The notes beneath the pieces are model-generated. The model was not told the origin of the DNA. It made no database searches and was given only the letters and a program-made list of their open reading frames with translations. From positions 620,001 through 684,000 of the forward strand of contig NZ_QWEZ01000001.1 of the NCBI RefSeq assembly GCF_003864255.1: 64,000 nucleotides of DNA. The letters are read 5' to 3'. Origin of the DNA: Aestuariirhabdus litorea (GTDB taxonomy: Bacteria; Pseudomonadota; Gammaproteobacteria; Pseudomonadales; Aestuariirhabdaceae). Below, piece after piece: positions 36,433 through 49,170 of the stretch. Within the stretch, counting starts at the first letter, position 1, and every line of letters begins with the position of its first letter. Made by a program: the position numbers and the translations under genes.

Positions 36433-37350
36433 CTAGCGGGCGCGCTCGATCCCGCTCAGGGTATCGGCCGAAATGTCCTTGGCGGTGAGCAGGAAATCCT
36501 GCATGTAGGGGGTGTCCAGCTGGTCCTCCCTCACGGCGGCGAAGAGGGTGCCGGTCACCCCGTCCCTCCCCAGCGGGCGGGCACTGACGTAACCCTTCTC
36601 CAGATACTCGGCGAGCGCCCAGTTGGGCAGTGCCGATACCCCCCGGCCACTGGCCACCAATTGCATCATCATCACCGTCAGCTCCGAGGTGCGCACCGCC
36701 AGGGGCTCGACCCCGGCAGGATCAAGGAAACGGGTAAAGATATCCAGTCGGTGGCGCTCCACCGGATAGCTGATCAGTATCTCCTTGCTCAGGTCCTCCG
36801 GCTCGATGTGGTTGCGGGCGGCAAGGGGGTGCTGGTTAGCAACCGCCAACAAACTCTCGTAGCGAAACAGGGGAATATAGCTGACGCCCACCAGCTCCTC
36901 GGGGTCGGAGGTGACCACCAGGTCCAGGTCGCCACGCTGCAAGGCCGGGAGGGGGGCAAAATTGAAGCCGCTGGCCAGATCCAGTTCCACATCGGGCCAG
37001 TGGTTGCGAAACTCGTCGATGGTGGGCATCAGCCACTGGTAACAGCTGTGGCATTCGATCGCCAGGTGCAGGCGTCCCGCCTCGCCCCCCGCCAGCCGCT
37101 CCAGGTCCAGCTCGGCGCTGCGTACCATCGGCAGGATGTCGCTGGCCAGGTTGAGCAGGCGCTGGCCGGCGGTGGTAAAACGCAGGGGGCGGGTTTTGCG
37201 GATCACCAGCAGCGTACCGGTACGGTTTTCGAGGTCCTTCAGCTGGTGGGAGAGCGCCGACTGGGTCAGGTTCACACGCTCCGCCGCTTCGGCCATGCTG
37301 GTGCAGTCACGCAGGGCGATCAGGGTGCGCAGGTGGCGTAGCTCTATCAC
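36433..37350 (-). CDS. metR: LysR-type regulator, MetR-like
   Basis: A 305-residue LysR regulator with an N-terminal helix-turn-helix ([34 protein letters not shown]) and a C-terminal effector domain with [18 protein letters not shown] and [13 protein letters not shown]. These details match MetR, the homocysteine-responsive activator of methionine genes. No met gene is adjacent; the divergent neighbour is glpK 143 bases away. The operator cannot be identified with confidence. Confidence 0.87.
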   Translation of the reverse strand: MIELRHLRTLIALRDCTSMAEAAERVNLTQSALSHQLKDLENRTGTLLVIRKTRPLRFTTAGQRLLNLASDILPMVRSAELDLERLAGGEAGRLHLAIECHSCYQWLMPTIDEFRNHWPDVELDLASGFNFAPLPALQRGDLDLVVTSDPEELVGVSYIPLFRYESLLAVANQHPLAARNHIEPEDLSKEILISYPVERHRLDIFTRFLDPAGVEPLAVRTSELTVMMMQLVASGRGVSALPNWALAEYLEKGYVSARPLGRDGVTGTLFAAVREDQLDTPYMQDFLLTAKDISADTLSGIERAR

Positions 37351-37493
37351 TATTAATAAACCTCAATAAAATTGTGCTATTCGTGATTTTTTCTCAATTT
37401 TACTGGGGCTCTATGGCGGCGTCCACCCGGGGGGCGGCGAAGGCCGCCGGGGATGGTATGCTCATGCACAGGAACAGCGAACAGGACGCGAGC

Positions 37494-38978
37494 ATGACCC
37501 AGTATCTGATGGCGATCGACCAGGGGACAACCAGTACCCGGGCCATTATCTACAATACCCAGGGGGTCCCCCTGTGGCAGAGCCAGCGGGAGTTTGGCCA
37601 ACACTATCCCGAGGATGGCTGGGTCGAGCACGACCCCGAGGAGATCTGGGAGACCACCCTGGAGGTATGCCGCCAGGTGCTGAAAAAGGGGCACCTGAAA
37701 GCAGGAGATATCGCCGGCATCGGTATCACCAACCAGCGTGAAACCACGCTGGTGTGGGATCGGGTCAGTGGTGAGCCGATCTACAACGCCATCGTCTGGC
37801 AGGATCGGCGAACTGCGGCCCATTGCGAAGCCCTTAAACAGCAGGGGCGGGAGGGGATGGTCGCTGCCAGGACCGGGCTGTTGCTGGACCCCTATTTTTC
37901 GGCTACCAAGATTGCCTGGATACTGGACAAGGTCGAGGGCGCGCGGGCCCGGGCCGAAGCCGGCGAACTGCTGTTCGGCACGGTGGACAGCTTCCTCCTG
38001 TGGCGGCTGACCGCGGGCAAAAGCCATAAGACCGATGCCACCAACGCCTCGCGTACCCTGCTGTTCGATATTCATCGCCAGTGTTGGGATGAGGCGTTGC
38101 TGGAACTGTTCCGGGTCCCGGCGGCGATGTTGCCGCAGGTGGAGGATTGCTGCGCTGATTTTGGGGTTACCGACGCCAGCCTCCTGGGGGCGGAGATCCC
38201 CCTGGTTGCCATCGCCGGCGACCAGCAGGCGGCGCTGGTGGGGCAGGCCTGCCTGCAACCCGGTATGGCCAAGAGCACTTATGGCACCGGCTGCTTCATG
38301 ATGCTCAACACCGGTGAGGTAGCCGTGCAGTCCAGTAACCGCCTGCTCACTACCGTCGCCTACCGCCTCAAGGGGGAGGTCAGCTACGCCGTAGAGGGCA
38401 GTATCTTTATCGCCGGAGCGGCGGTGCAGTGGTTGCGGGACGGCATTCGCCTGATCCCCCACTCCAGCGTCACTGAGGCCCTGGCCCGCGAGGCACGGGA
38501 GTCGGGGGTCTACCTGGTACCCGCGTTTACCGGGCTGGGGGCACCCTACTGGGACCCCAACGCCCGAGGCGCGATTATGGGGCTGACCCGTGATACCGGC
38601 ATCGCCGAAATCGTTGCCGCCGGATTGCAATCGGTCTGCTACCAGACCCGGGACCTGTTGCTGGCGATGCAGGCCGATGGCGCGCAGAAACCCGGGACCC
38701 TGCGGGTGGATGGCGGCATGGTGGTCAACAACTGGCTGGTGCAGTTTCTGGCCGATATGCTGGACGTTCCGGTGGAACGTCCGGAGGTCACCGAAACCAC
38801 CGCCCTGGGTGTCGCCTACCTGGCGGGTTTACAGCTGGGCATCTACCAGACGCTGGAGGAGATAGGCAGCCTCTGGTACGGGGACCGGCGGTTTGAGGTT
38901 GAGATGGAGGAGCCCCAGCGGAAGGTGCTCTATGAGGGGTGGCTCAACGCGGTGGAGCGGGTGCGTACCAACCGCTAA
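37494..38978 (+). CDS. glpK: Glycerol kinase
   Basis: A 494-residue FGGY-family kinase that makes sn-glycerol 3-phosphate from glycerol and ATP. It has the N-terminal [16 protein letters not shown], the FGGY signatures [16 protein letters not shown] and [15 protein letters not shown], and the ATP-side [14 protein letters not shown] 37494 is the family start and follows AGGA. A longer in-frame frame to 37374 is not supported. No glpF, glpD or glpR lies nearby, so it is an isolated kinase gene divergent from metR. Confidence 0.96.
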   Translation: MTQYLMAIDQGTTSTRAIIYNTQGVPLWQSQREFGQHYPEDGWVEHDPEEIWETTLEVCRQVLKKGHLKAGDIAGIGITNQRETTLVWDRVSGEPIYNAIVWQDRRTAAHCEALKQQGREGMVAARTGLLLDPYFSATKIAWILDKVEGARARAEAGELLFGTVDSFLLWRLTAGKSHKTDATNASRTLLFDIHRQCWDEALLELFRVPAAMLPQVEDCCADFGVTDASLLGAEIPLVAIAGDQQAALVGQACLQPGMAKSTYGTGCFMMLNTGEVAVQSSNRLLTTVAYRLKGEVSYAVEGSIFIAGAAVQWLRDGIRLIPHSSVTEALAREARESGVYLVPAFTGLGAPYWDPNARGAIMGLTRDTGIAEIVAAGLQSVCYQTRDLLLAMQADGAQKPGTLRVDGGMVVNNWLVQFLADMLDVPVERPEVTETTALGVAYLAGLQLGIYQTLEEIGSLWYGDRRFEVEMEEPQRKVLYEGWLNAVERVRTNR

Positions 38979-39020
38979 CCGCCCACTCCAGCGGGCGGGA
39001 TTAACACGCATATTTAGTAA

Positions 39021-40872
<1,852 letters not shown>

Positions 40873-40876
<4 letters not shown>

Positions 40877-41154
40877 ACACGCAAAACCCCCATGACAAGT
40901 TGAAGCACCGGGTGGAGCAGCAGGCGCAGCGTATCCACAAGGCGGAGTCAGAGCGTTCAAGCCTGCTGGCGCAGACGGTGTTTATCGGCACCCTGGGACT
41001 GCTGTTTGTGGTGCCGATGGTGGCCGGTGCCTTTATCGGCGCCTGGATCGATCACCAGTCTTCAGGCTACTCCGCCAGCTGGACACTCAACCTGGTGGTG
41101 TTGGGTACCCTTCTGGGCGGTATCAATGTGTGCCTGTTTATCCGGAGGCATTAG
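40873..41154 (+). CDS. atpQ: N-type ATPase accessory membrane protein AtpQ (AtpI/AtpZ family)
   Basis: A 93-residue protein with a charged N-terminal helix and two membrane segments near residues 34-56 and 69-89, with GTLGLLFVVPMVAGAFIGAWID between charged ends. This matches the AtpI/AtpZ-type protein called AtpQ in N-ATPase operons. The usual next gene, atpR, is absent: atpB begins at the base after this stop codon. Role in assembly of the rotor ring is inferred from AtpI. Confidence 0.87.
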
Positions 41155-42106
<952 letters not shown>

Positions 42107-42118
42107 GGGAGGTTCGCG

Positions 42119-42874
42119 ATGAGCTTTTCATGGACCACCTTCGGGTTCGAACTGCTTAACTTCCTGATCCTGATCTGGTTGCTCAAGCGTTTTCTCTATC
42201 GCCCGGTTCAGCAAGCCCTGCAACAGCGTCGCCAGTCCATTGAGAAGACACTCGAAGCCGCGACCCAAAAAGAGCAGCAGGCCGAGTCACTACTCAAGCA
42301 GTATGAGCAGCAGTGCCAGCAGTGGCGAGAGGAACAGCAGCATCAACTGGAAGCCTTGCAGCTTGAGCTGGAGGAGCGCCGGCGTGATGCCCTTAATGCA
42401 CTGCACAAGGAGATGGGGGTGCTGAGCCAGAAACAGCGGGCGCTGGATGAGCGCCAGCGAGAGATGGAGCGGGAGCGGGAGCAGCAGCAGGCGATGGATA
42501 ACGGCCGGCGTTTTGCCTCGCGTTTGCTGGCGCTCTGCCCTCTGCCCGAACTGGAAGCCCGACTATTGCAGCTGCTGGCGGAGGAGTTGGAGCGAGCCCC
42601 TGAGCCCCTCAAGTCGATGGTGCAACGGGAGCCGGTTGCGCCGTTGCTGCTGGAAACAGCCTTCCCTTTGCCAGCCGCAGCGGGTGGTCGCCTGCGCAGT
42701 GCCGCGGAGGGGGTTATGGGGCGCCCCGTTAGCTGGCAGACGGTCGTCAACCCTGACCTGAAGGCGGGCGGCCGCCTGACCGTTGGCGGTTGGATGCTGG
42801 GTGCCAACCTGGCGGATGAACTCTCCGCTTTCGTGCAGATGGCTCCCCATGAGGAGCTACAAAATGAGCTCTAA
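42119..42874 (+). CDS. atpF: N-type ATPase, b subunit fused to a delta-like domain
   Basis: A 251-residue stator protein: one N-terminal membrane helix ([19 protein letters not shown]), a long Gln/Glu/Arg-rich coiled coil to about residue 130, then a C-terminal domain. The last part, with [20 protein letters not shown] and a hydrophobic end, resembles the C-terminal half of ordinary delta. This explains why the operon has no delta gene. It overlaps atpA by 11 bases. Confidence 0.92.
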   Translation: MSFSWTTFGFELLNFLILIWLLKRFLYRPVQQALQQRRQSIEKTLEAATQKEQQAESLLKQYEQQCQQWREEQQHQLEALQLELEERRRDALNALHKEMGVLSQKQRALDERQREMEREREQQQAMDNGRRFASRLLALCPLPELEARLLQLLAEELERAPEPLKSMVQREPVAPLLLETAFPLPAAAGGRLRSAAEGVMGRPVSWQTVVNPDLKAGGRLTVGGWMLGANLADELSAFVQMAPHEELQNEL

Positions 42875-44351
42875 TCGCTTACTCGAGCAGTCGCAATGGG
42901 TGGATGACTACCACCCCCGGCTGCGATTGATTGAGCGGGGCAAGGTGATCTCCATCGGTGATGGTATCGCCTGGGTCAGTGGGCTGCCATCGGCCGCGCT
43001 GTCCGATATCCTGGAGTTTGATGAGGGCAGCCGCGGAATGGTGTTTGACCTCTCCAGTGAGCGTATCGGCGTGGTATTGCTGCAGCAGCGGGGAGCCCTG
43101 GGAGCGGGTAGCGCCGTTGTACGGGTCCATAGGCACTGCCGTATTGGGGTTGGGGATGAGTTGCTGGGGCGGGTGGTTGATCCGCTGGGGGACCCCCTGG
43201 ATGGAGAATCGCCCCCCCTGTGCCGATACCAGCAACCGCTGGATGGCCTCAGCCCTCCCATTACCGAGCGTGATTTCGTCAACCAGCCGCTTTACACCGG
43301 CAATCGCATTGTCGATACCCTGATCCCCATCGGCCGCGGTCAACGACAGCTCATTATCGGTGATGAGGGACTGGGTCGCAGCTCGCTGGCGCTCGACACG
43401 GTGATTCACCAACGGGAGCAGGGAGTACGCTGTGTCTATGTGCTGATTGGCCAGAAGCGCTCCACGGTGACCAACACTCTGGATATCCTGCGCCGTTATG
43501 GCGCCCTCGATTACACCACGGTGGTGGTAGCCCAGGCGAGGGCCCTGCCCGGGCTGCAATATCTGGCTCCCCTGGCAGGCTGTGCGATTGCCGAACACTG
43601 GATGAGGCGGGGCATCGATACCCTGGTGGTGTACGACGACCTGGGAACCCACGCCCGTCTCTATCGTGAGCTTTCGCTGCTGCTTCGCCGCCCTCCCGGG
43701 CGGGAGGCCTATCCGGGGGATATCTTCTCGATCCATGCCCGGCTGCTGGAGCGCTCCACCCGCCTGGCCAGTGAGCAGGGGGGAGGGAGCATGACCGCGC
43801 TGCCGATTGTCGGCACCCTGCAGGGGGAGATCGCTGCCTATATACCCACCAACCTGATCTCGATCACCGATGGCCAGATCTACCTGACCCAGGAGCTTTT
43901 TGCAGCGGGTATCAAACCGGCAATCGATATCAGCCGCTCGGTGTCACGCATCGGTGGCAAGGCCCAGCATGAGTCGATTAAGCAGCAGGCGGGGCGAATC
44001 AAACTGGATTATCTGCAGTTCCTTGAGTTGGAAGGGTTTACCCACATAGGTGCTCGTCTGGAGGCTTCCATGGAGCGGCAGCTCAAACGTGGGCGGGTGC
44101 TCCGGGAGCTGCTCAAGCAGCCCCTCTTTCAACCGGAACCCATAGGGGTACAGCTGGCCTGGCTGCTGGCCTATAACCAGGGCTGGCTGGACGATTGTGA
44201 ACCGGATCGGGTGAAGGCGGTTATGGAACGTCTTCGAAGTGCGCAACCGCTCAGTCGCCTCACCCTGGATCACCCCCAGAAGAGCTGGTTGCAGGCGGTG
44301 GAGGGCTGGCTAGAGGAGGTAAAGACCGGTGAGCACAGTTCGGGAGCTTAA
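42864..44351 (+). CDS. atpA: N-type ATPase, alpha subunit with altered P-loop
   Basis: A 495-residue F1 alpha subunit that carries the non-catalytic nucleotide sites. It has [18 protein letters not shown] near the start, [32 protein letters not shown] and [14 protein letters not shown] with the arginine finger. The Walker A loop at residues 166-174 reads GDEGLGRSS where ordinary alpha has GDRQTGKT, so the phosphate-binding Lys is Arg172. ATG 42864 follows GAGGAG. The stop lies inside atpG. Confidence 0.94.
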   Translation: MSSNRLLEQSQWVDDYHPRLRLIERGKVISIGDGIAWVSGLPSAALSDILEFDEGSRGMVFDLSSERIGVVLLQQRGALGAGSAVVRVHRHCRIGVGDELLGRVVDPLGDPLDGESPPLCRYQQPLDGLSPPITERDFVNQPLYTGNRIVDTLIPIGRGQRQLIIGDEGLGRSSLALDTVIHQREQGVRCVYVLIGQKRSTVTNTLDILRRYGALDYTTVVVAQARALPGLQYLAPLAGCAIAEHWMRRGIDTLVVYDDLGTHARLYRELSLLLRRPPGREAYPGDIFSIHARLLERSTRLASEQGGGSMTALPIVGTLQGEIAAYIPTNLISITDGQIYLTQELFAAGIKPAIDISRSVSRIGGKAQHESIKQQAGRIKLDYLQFLELEGFTHIGARLEASMERQLKRGRVLRELLKQPLFQPEPIGVQLAWLLAYNQGWLDDCEPDRVKAVMERLRSAQPLSRLTLDHPQKSWLQAVEGWLEEVKTGEHSSGA

Positions 44352-45165
44352 GGGCCAGATCCACCGTCTTAACGAGATCGGGGGGATCATGACGGCGATG
44401 AAAAACCTGGCCTTTATGGAACTCAGGAAACTGGAGCGGCACCTCGAAGCGCAGCAGATTCTGGTGGAGCGCATCCGTTACTGCGCCGGCCTCTGTCTCA
44501 GCCATTTTCCAGCAGCAGGGCTGGAGGGTCGACCGCCCCATCGGCTGTGCCTGATTCTGGGTTCCGAGCGCGGGTTTTGTGGAGATTTTAACCAGCAGCT
44601 GATTCTCAAGGGCCAGGCCATGCTGCCATCGGACGCAGCCTGCGGGCTGGTCACCCTGGGTCACCGACTGAACCAAAGGGACCTGGGTGGGCATGAGGTA
44701 CTGGACCAGTTGGCGGGGGCCAGTGCCAGCGAAGAGGTCGAGCCGGTACTGATTGCGCTGGTGCACAGGCTTGGTCGCCTGGAGCAACTACGGGGCCCCT
44801 TTGAATTGACGGTACTGTTTCACCATCCCGAAGCGGGCGAGGTGCGGTTGGGGGAGGTACTCCCTCCCTTCGCTGATCTGGAACCGGACCCTCCTGCGGG
44901 CTCGCCCCCCCTGCTGGGGTTGGGCTTGCCGGAGCTGATGCTGGGGATCGGGGAGCAGTTCCTGATGGCTGAACTGCAGCGTGTGCTCTACTGTTCGCTG
45001 ATGGCGGAGAACCAGCAGCGGGTGGTCCATTTGCAGGGCGCCATCCAGAAACTTGAGCAGCATGTAGAGTCGCTCAACCGACGCTCCAACCATCTGCGCC
45101 AGGAGGCGATCATTGAGGAGATTGAGATCATCCTGATGAACCAGGCGGAGCTGCTGGATCCGTAG
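44329..45165 (+). CDS. atpG: N-type ATPase, gamma subunit
   Basis: A 278-residue central-stalk protein: N-terminal helix [20 protein letters not shown], Rossmann-like middle with [17 protein letters not shown], and the C-terminal helix ending [20 protein letters not shown]. It starts at GTG 44329 inside atpA (23-base overlap) with GAGGAGG upstream, and closes the operon. The short spacing throughout suggests one transcript from upstream of atpD. Confidence 0.93.
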   Translation: MSTVRELKGQIHRLNEIGGIMTAMKNLAFMELRKLERHLEAQQILVERIRYCAGLCLSHFPAAGLEGRPPHRLCLILGSERGFCGDFNQQLILKGQAMLPSDAACGLVTLGHRLNQRDLGGHEVLDQLAGASASEEVEPVLIALVHRLGRLEQLRGPFELTVLFHHPEAGEVRLGEVLPPFADLEPDPPAGSPPLLGLGLPELMLGIGEQFLMAELQRVLYCSLMAENQQRVVHLQGAIQKLEQHVESLNRRSNHLRQEAIIEEIEIILMNQAELLDP

Positions 45166-45210
45166 CGGCGCCCCCTCCCTGATTGGGGCACCCCTTATTT
45201 CTCTCCGGTG

Positions 45211-46293
45211 TCAGCTCTCTCGGTAGGTACGGAAAAACTCGGGGTTGCCATCGGTGGGGGTGGCAAACACCACCAGGTGATCGGCCTCCACCCGGATGCC
45301 GGTCCTGTCGCCCAGTTTCAGGTCATGGTGGCTGGGGATCAAGGACTCGATGACGCTGCCGGTGGGCAGTTGCAGCTGGTATTGGCTGACCGCGCCCATA
45401 AAGGTCTTGCGCACGACGGTGGCAATGCAGTCGCTGGTTTCATCGAGCACGATATCATCGGGCCGCAAGAGCACCTCCACCGGAGTCCCCTCGGGCCAGT
45501 TGAAGACCCGGTTTCCGGCGAGCAGACCCAGCTCGGTGGTGATGCTCTCGGCATCGTTCATCTGGCCACGGATAAAGTGGCCCTGGCCAATAAAGTTCGC
45601 CACAAACGGGGAGTTGGGCTCGTGGTACAGCTCGTAGGGGGTGTCCCACTGCAGCAGGTTCCCCTCCTTAATCACCCCGACCTTGTCGGAAAAGGCGAAC
45701 GCCTCCTCCTGGTCGTGGGTCACTAAAATAGCGCTGATCTTCTGCTCCTTCAGGATTTCGCGTACCTCCTGGCTGAGGCGTCGGCGAAGATCCACATCCA
45801 GGTTGGAGAAGGGCTCATCGAGCAGCAGCAGCCGCGGCTCTGGGGCCATGGCCCGTGCCAGGGCGACTCGTTGCTGCTGGCCACCGGAGAGCTCGTGGGG
45901 GTAGCGCCGGTCCATGCCAGGCAGGTTGACCATCTCCAGCAGGCGTTTAACGATTGCCCCCTTGTTGCGTTTTTGCTTGATGCCGAAGGCGATGTTTTCG
46001 TAGATGGTCAGGTGGGGGAAGAGGGCATAGTCCTGAAACACCATTCCGATCTGGCGTTGCTCTGGGGGGAGCTGCTCGGTGGCTGTGGAAAGCAGGCGGC
46101 CATCAAGGCGTATCTCGCCGCCCAGCGGGTTTTCAAAGCCGGCGATTGCCCGCAGGGTGGTGGTTTTGCCGCAGCCGCTGGGACCCAGCAGGCTGCAGAT
46201 ATCGCCATCGTTGATATGAAAGCTGAGGTCATTGACGATGACCTGTTGCTGGTAAGCCAGTTTCAGCTGGCTTACCTCAAGCAGTAAATTCAT
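45211..46293 (-). CDS. fbpC: Iron(III)-type ABC transporter ATPase, FbpC-like, without partners
   Basis: A 360-residue ATPase: Walker A LLGPSGCGKTTTLRAIAGFE, Q-loop MVFQDYALFPHLT, signature LSGGQQQRVALARAMAPEP, Walker B RLLLLDEPFSNLD, switch His in LVTHDQEEAFAFSD, and a C-terminal TOBE-like domain from about residue 240. It matches ATPases for ferric iron or similar ions. No permease or binding-protein gene is next to it. ATG 46293 begins the family domain. A Fur-like palindrome lies 78 bases upstream. Confidence 0.9.
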   Translation of the reverse strand: MNLLLEVSQLKLAYQQQVIVNDLSFHINDGDICSLLGPSGCGKTTTLRAIAGFENPLGGEIRLDGRLLSTATEQLPPEQRQIGMVFQDYALFPHLTIYENIAFGIKQKRNKGAIVKRLLEMVNLPGMDRRYPHELSGGQQQRVALARAMAPEPRLLLLDEPFSNLDVDLRRRLSQEVREILKEQKISAILVTHDQEEAFAFSDKVGVIKEGNLLQWDTPYELYHEPNSPFVANFIGQGHFIRGQMNDAESITTELGLLAGNRVFNWPEGTPVEVLLRPDDIVLDETSDCIATVVRKTFMGAVSQYQLQLPTGSVIESLIPSHHDLKLGDRTGIRVEADHLVVFATPTDGNPEFFRTYRES

Positions 46294-46370
46294 GGGACTC
46301 CCGTCACTTGCCCGCTCCGTGCTGCGGGTTCTGGCCAATGAGCGTTATCTTAAAGGCTGCAGCTGTAGTC

Positions 46371-46389
46371 GGCAATGAAACTCATTCGC
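46371..46389 (-). promoter_or_regulatory. Candidate Fur box upstream of fbpC
   Basis: The core AATGAAACTCATT is a perfect 5-3-5 inverted repeat and agrees with the classic 19-base Fur box (core AATGATAATCATT) at about 13 of 19 positions. It lies between the start of the FbpC-like gene and that of the divergent oxidoreductase gene. The iron-type transporter gene makes Fur control plausible. Confidence 0.5.
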
Positions 46390-46393
46390 ATAA

Positions 46394-46407
46394 CTGAGCC
46401 AGATCAA
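46394..46407 (+). promoter_or_regulatory. Weak FNR/Anr-like half-palindrome before the oxidoreductase gene
   Basis: CTGAGCCAGATCAA has one perfect FNR half (ATCAA) and a partial other half (CTGAG for TTGAT), 8 of 10 fixed positions. It lies 159 bases before the molybdopterin oxidoreductase ATG. Many such enzymes are oxygen-controlled, but this match alone is weak. Confidence 0.25.
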
Positions 46408-46565
46408 TACTCTTGGTACGGGCTGGCCATCGAGTCGATTATCAGGTTGGTTAATGCACTGTTATTTGTACGGTGAACCCGGTTGCCCAGCGGGGCGCCG
46501 CAGCGCTAGGCTGGTCGAACCATTAACCTGATCAGAAACCGCCATTGGCGACGAGAGCCCTAACC

Positions 46566-48656
46566 ATGTCGAGCAACGAGCAAACTCACTACCGTGCCTG
46601 CCACCTGTGTGAGGCGATCTGCGGCCTTAAAATCATTACCCGGGGCGAGCAGGTTGTCTCCATCAAAGGCGATGAGCAGGATCCGCTCGGGAGAGGCCAT
46701 ATCTGCCCCAAGGCGGTGGCTTTGCAGGATCTGCACGAAGACCCGGATCGGCTCGTTAAACCCCTCAAGCGCAACGGTGATCAGTGGTTAGAGATCGAGT
46801 GGGAGCAGGCATTCGAAGAGGCCGCCAAGGGGCTGGCAGCGGTACAGGAGCGTTACGGCGCGGATGCCATCGCCACCTATCAGGGCAACCCCAATGCCCA
46901 CAACATTGGCGCCATTACCCACGCCAAGCTGGTGACCAAACAGATCAAAACCCGTAACCGCTACAGCGCCACCTCCGTTGACCAGCTGCCCCATCATCTC
47001 TCCTCGCTGTGGCTTTACGGCCATCAGTTCCTAATCCCTGTCCCCGACATCGACCGTACCGATTACCTGCTGATGCTGGGGGGGAACCCCATGGCTTCCA
47101 ACGGCTCCATCATGACCGTCCCCGATTTTCGCAAGCGGGTCAAAGCCCTGCAGGCGCGAGGCGGGCAGATGGTAGTGGTGGACCCCCGTCGTACCGAGAC
47201 CGCCGAAATTGCCAACCAGCACCACTTTATCCGCCCTGAGAGTGATGCACTGCTGCTGTTGGCGATTCTTAACCAGATGCTGGAGCAGGGGTGCCGTGGC
47301 CGGGGTGAAGTCGGTGAGCGACTTCGGGGGCTGGAGGCAGTGGCCCAACGTATCAAGGCGTTCACGCCGCAGCGGGTCAGCGAGCGCACCGGCATCGCGG
47401 CCACAGAGATCGAAGCGATGGCACGCGCCCTGCGTTCGGAGCGCGCCCTCTGCTATGGGCGCATGGGGGTATCGACCCAGCGATTTGGCGGACTGTGCCA
47501 GTGGCTGATTGCGCTCATCAACCTGGTGGGTGGGAATATCGACCAGCCCGGCGGTATGATGTTCCCGGCCCCGCCGATCGATTTCACTGCCATTGGCCCT
47601 GCGGGACACTACAACCGGCACCAGAGCCGGGTGCGTGGGCTCCCCGAGTTCGCTGGCGAACTGCCGGCTTCAGCCATGGCAGAGGAGATGCTTAGGCCCG
47701 GCGAGGGGCAGGTACGGGCACTGCTGACCATTGCCGGTAACCCGGTGCTCTCCACCCCGAACGGAGTGCAGCTGGAGCGGGCGCTGGACGGGCTCGACTT
47801 CATGGTCTCGATCGACCCCTACCTCAACGAGACAACCCGTTTTGCCGATCTCATATTGCCGCCGGCCTCCCCGCTGGCCCATGACCACTACGATATGGTG
47901 TTCCATCACTTTGCGGTCAGGGATACCCAGCGCTTCAGTGAGGCGATTTTTCCTCCCCGCGAGGGGGCCCTGCTCGACTGGGAGATCTTCAACGGGTTGG
48001 GCAAGGCACTGGCCAAGGCCCTTGATACCACTTTTCAGCCCCTGCCTTCACCTCGCCAGGTGGTGGACCATGGCCTGTCGGTGAGTGGCCTGAGTGTACA
48101 GCAGCTGTTGGAGTCTCCCAGCGGTATCGACCGGGGACCCTTGCGCAGCAACTTGCTGGAGCGGATTAAAACCCCTGATGGCCTGATCCATTGCGATGTG
48201 GCGGAGTGCCTGGCGGATATTGATCGTGTGGACCAGGGACTGCAGCAGCCCCCGACGGATGACCTGCTGTTGATCGGACGCCGCCATGTGCGCTGCAATA
48301 ACTCATGGATGCACAACAGCCAGCGCCTGGTAAAGGGCAAGTCAAGAACGGCTCTGTTGATCCATCCGCAGGACGCTGAGCGTCTGGGCCTCAGTGAAGG
48401 GGCCTCGGCCCGTTTGAGCTCACGCGTTGGGGAGGCGACCGTCACCGTATCGATCACCGACAGCTTGATGGCGGGGGTAGTCAGCCTGCCTCACGGCTGG
48501 GGGCACCAACGCCCCGGTGTTCGGCTAGGGGTGGCGAGCCAGTATTCGGCCCCCAGCGCCAATGACCTGACCGATGACCGATGGCTCGATAGCCTGTCGG
48601 GGAATGCGGCCGTTAATGGGGTGCCGGTCAAGGTGCAGCCGCTCTCCGGGGACTAG
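46566..48656 (+). CDS. Molybdopterin oxidoreductase (formate dehydrogenase/DMSO reductase superfamily)
   Basis: A 696-residue molybdenum or tungsten bis-MGD enzyme. A 4Fe-4S cluster is bound by Cys12-x2-Cys15-x3-Cys19 and Cys47 (ACHLCEAICG, GHICPKA). Pterin-binding stretches include LLMLGGNPMASNGSIMT and VVVDPRRTETAEIANQHHF, and the C-terminal domain has SLPHGWGHQRPG. The metal ligand region NRYSATSVDQLPHH has no Cys or Sec, so a Ser or Asp ligand is likely. There is no Tat signal or partner subunit, so it is a soluble single-subunit type. Substrate unknown. Confidence 0.9.
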   Translation: MSSNEQTHYRACHLCEAICGLKIITRGEQVVSIKGDEQDPLGRGHICPKAVALQDLHEDPDRLVKPLKRNGDQWLEIEWEQAFEEAAKGLAAVQERYGADAIATYQGNPNAHNIGAITHAKLVTKQIKTRNRYSATSVDQLPHHLSSLWLYGHQFLIPVPDIDRTDYLLMLGGNPMASNGSIMTVPDFRKRVKALQARGGQMVVVDPRRTETAEIANQHHFIRPESDALLLLAILNQMLEQGCRGRGEVGERLRGLEAVAQRIKAFTPQRVSERTGIAATEIEAMARALRSERALCYGRMGVSTQRFGGLCQWLIALINLVGGNIDQPGGMMFPAPPIDFTAIGPAGHYNRHQSRVRGLPEFAGELPASAMAEEMLRPGEGQVRALLTIAGNPVLSTPNGVQLERALDGLDFMVSIDPYLNETTRFADLILPPASPLAHDHYDMVFHHFAVRDTQRFSEAIFPPREGALLDWEIFNGLGKALAKALDTTFQPLPSPRQVVDHGLSVSGLSVQQLLESPSGIDRGPLRSNLLERIKTPDGLIHCDVAECLADIDRVDQGLQQPPTDDLLLIGRRHVRCNNSWMHNSQRLVKGKSRTALLIHPQDAERLGLSEGASARLSSRVGEATVTVSITDSLMAGVVSLPHGWGHQRPGVRLGVASQYSAPSANDLTDDRWLDSLSGNAAVNGVPVKVQPLSGD

Positions 48657-48762
48657 TATGGCGTTGCCACTATTTGTTGTAGAATGGGCGATCAAAGCGG
48701 TAACGGGATGCTGGTTGGCAAGCCCTACCGATCACCCCCAGCTGATTTAAAGAGGTAACCTG

Positions 48763-49101
48763 ATGGATATTATGGATCAGATCAAACAGCAGATAGAGAG
48801 CAATACAGTACTGCTGTTTATGAAGGGCACCCCCAACATGCCCCAGTGCGGTTTCTCCTCCAAGGCGGCCCAGGTCGTCATGGCGTGCGGCGAGCGCTTT
48901 GCTTACGTGAACATCCTTGAGCAGCCTGAAATTCGTGCCAACCTGCCAACCTACGCCAACTGGCCCACCTTCCCCCAGCTTTGGGTTGGCGGCGAGCTGG
49001 TCGGTGGTAGTGATATCCTGGTGGAGATGTACGAGTCCGGTGAACTGCAAACCCTGATCAAGGACGCAGTGGCCTCAGCGGCCGAGAAGGAAGCCGAGTA
49101 A
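48763..49101 (+). CDS. grxD: Monothiol glutaredoxin
   Basis: A 112-residue CGFS-type glutaredoxin (Cys29 in MPQCGFSSKAAQV) with the glutathione-binding WPTFPQLWVGGELVGGSDIL. Such proteins carry 2Fe-2S clusters and help distribute iron-sulfur clusters. An AAAGAGGTAA ribosome site precedes ATG 48763. It sits beside bacterioferritin and bfd, which fits an iron-handling neighbourhood. A shared terminator follows. Confidence 0.97.
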   Translation: MDIMDQIKQQIESNTVLLFMKGTPNMPQCGFSSKAAQVVMACGERFAYVNILEQPEIRANLPTYANWPTFPQLWVGGELVGGSDILVEMYESGELQTLIKDAVASAAEKEAE

Positions 49102-49130
49102 GCGCGTTTCCAGGGGCGTTTCCCCCAAAA

Positions 49131-49158
49131 AAGGCCCGTATTGTACGGGCCTTTTTTT
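49131..49158 (+). terminator. Bidirectional terminator between grxD and bfr
   Basis: A 10-bp stem (49131-49140 with 49144-49153) and 3-base loop is followed by seven Ts. It is preceded by a run of As, so it can stop transcription from grxD and from the convergent bacterioferritin gene. Confidence 0.92.
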
Positions 49159-49170
49159 ATGCTGTCCCTC

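Noticed and set aside
37351-37493. MetR operator between metR and glpK
   Set aside because: No TGAA-N5-TTCA palindrome is visible in the 143-base region; AT-rich stretches alone do not support a site.
37377-38630. A 417-residue minus-strand frame opposite glpK
   Set aside because: It is an antisense shadow of a complete glycerol kinase gene and shows no motifs.
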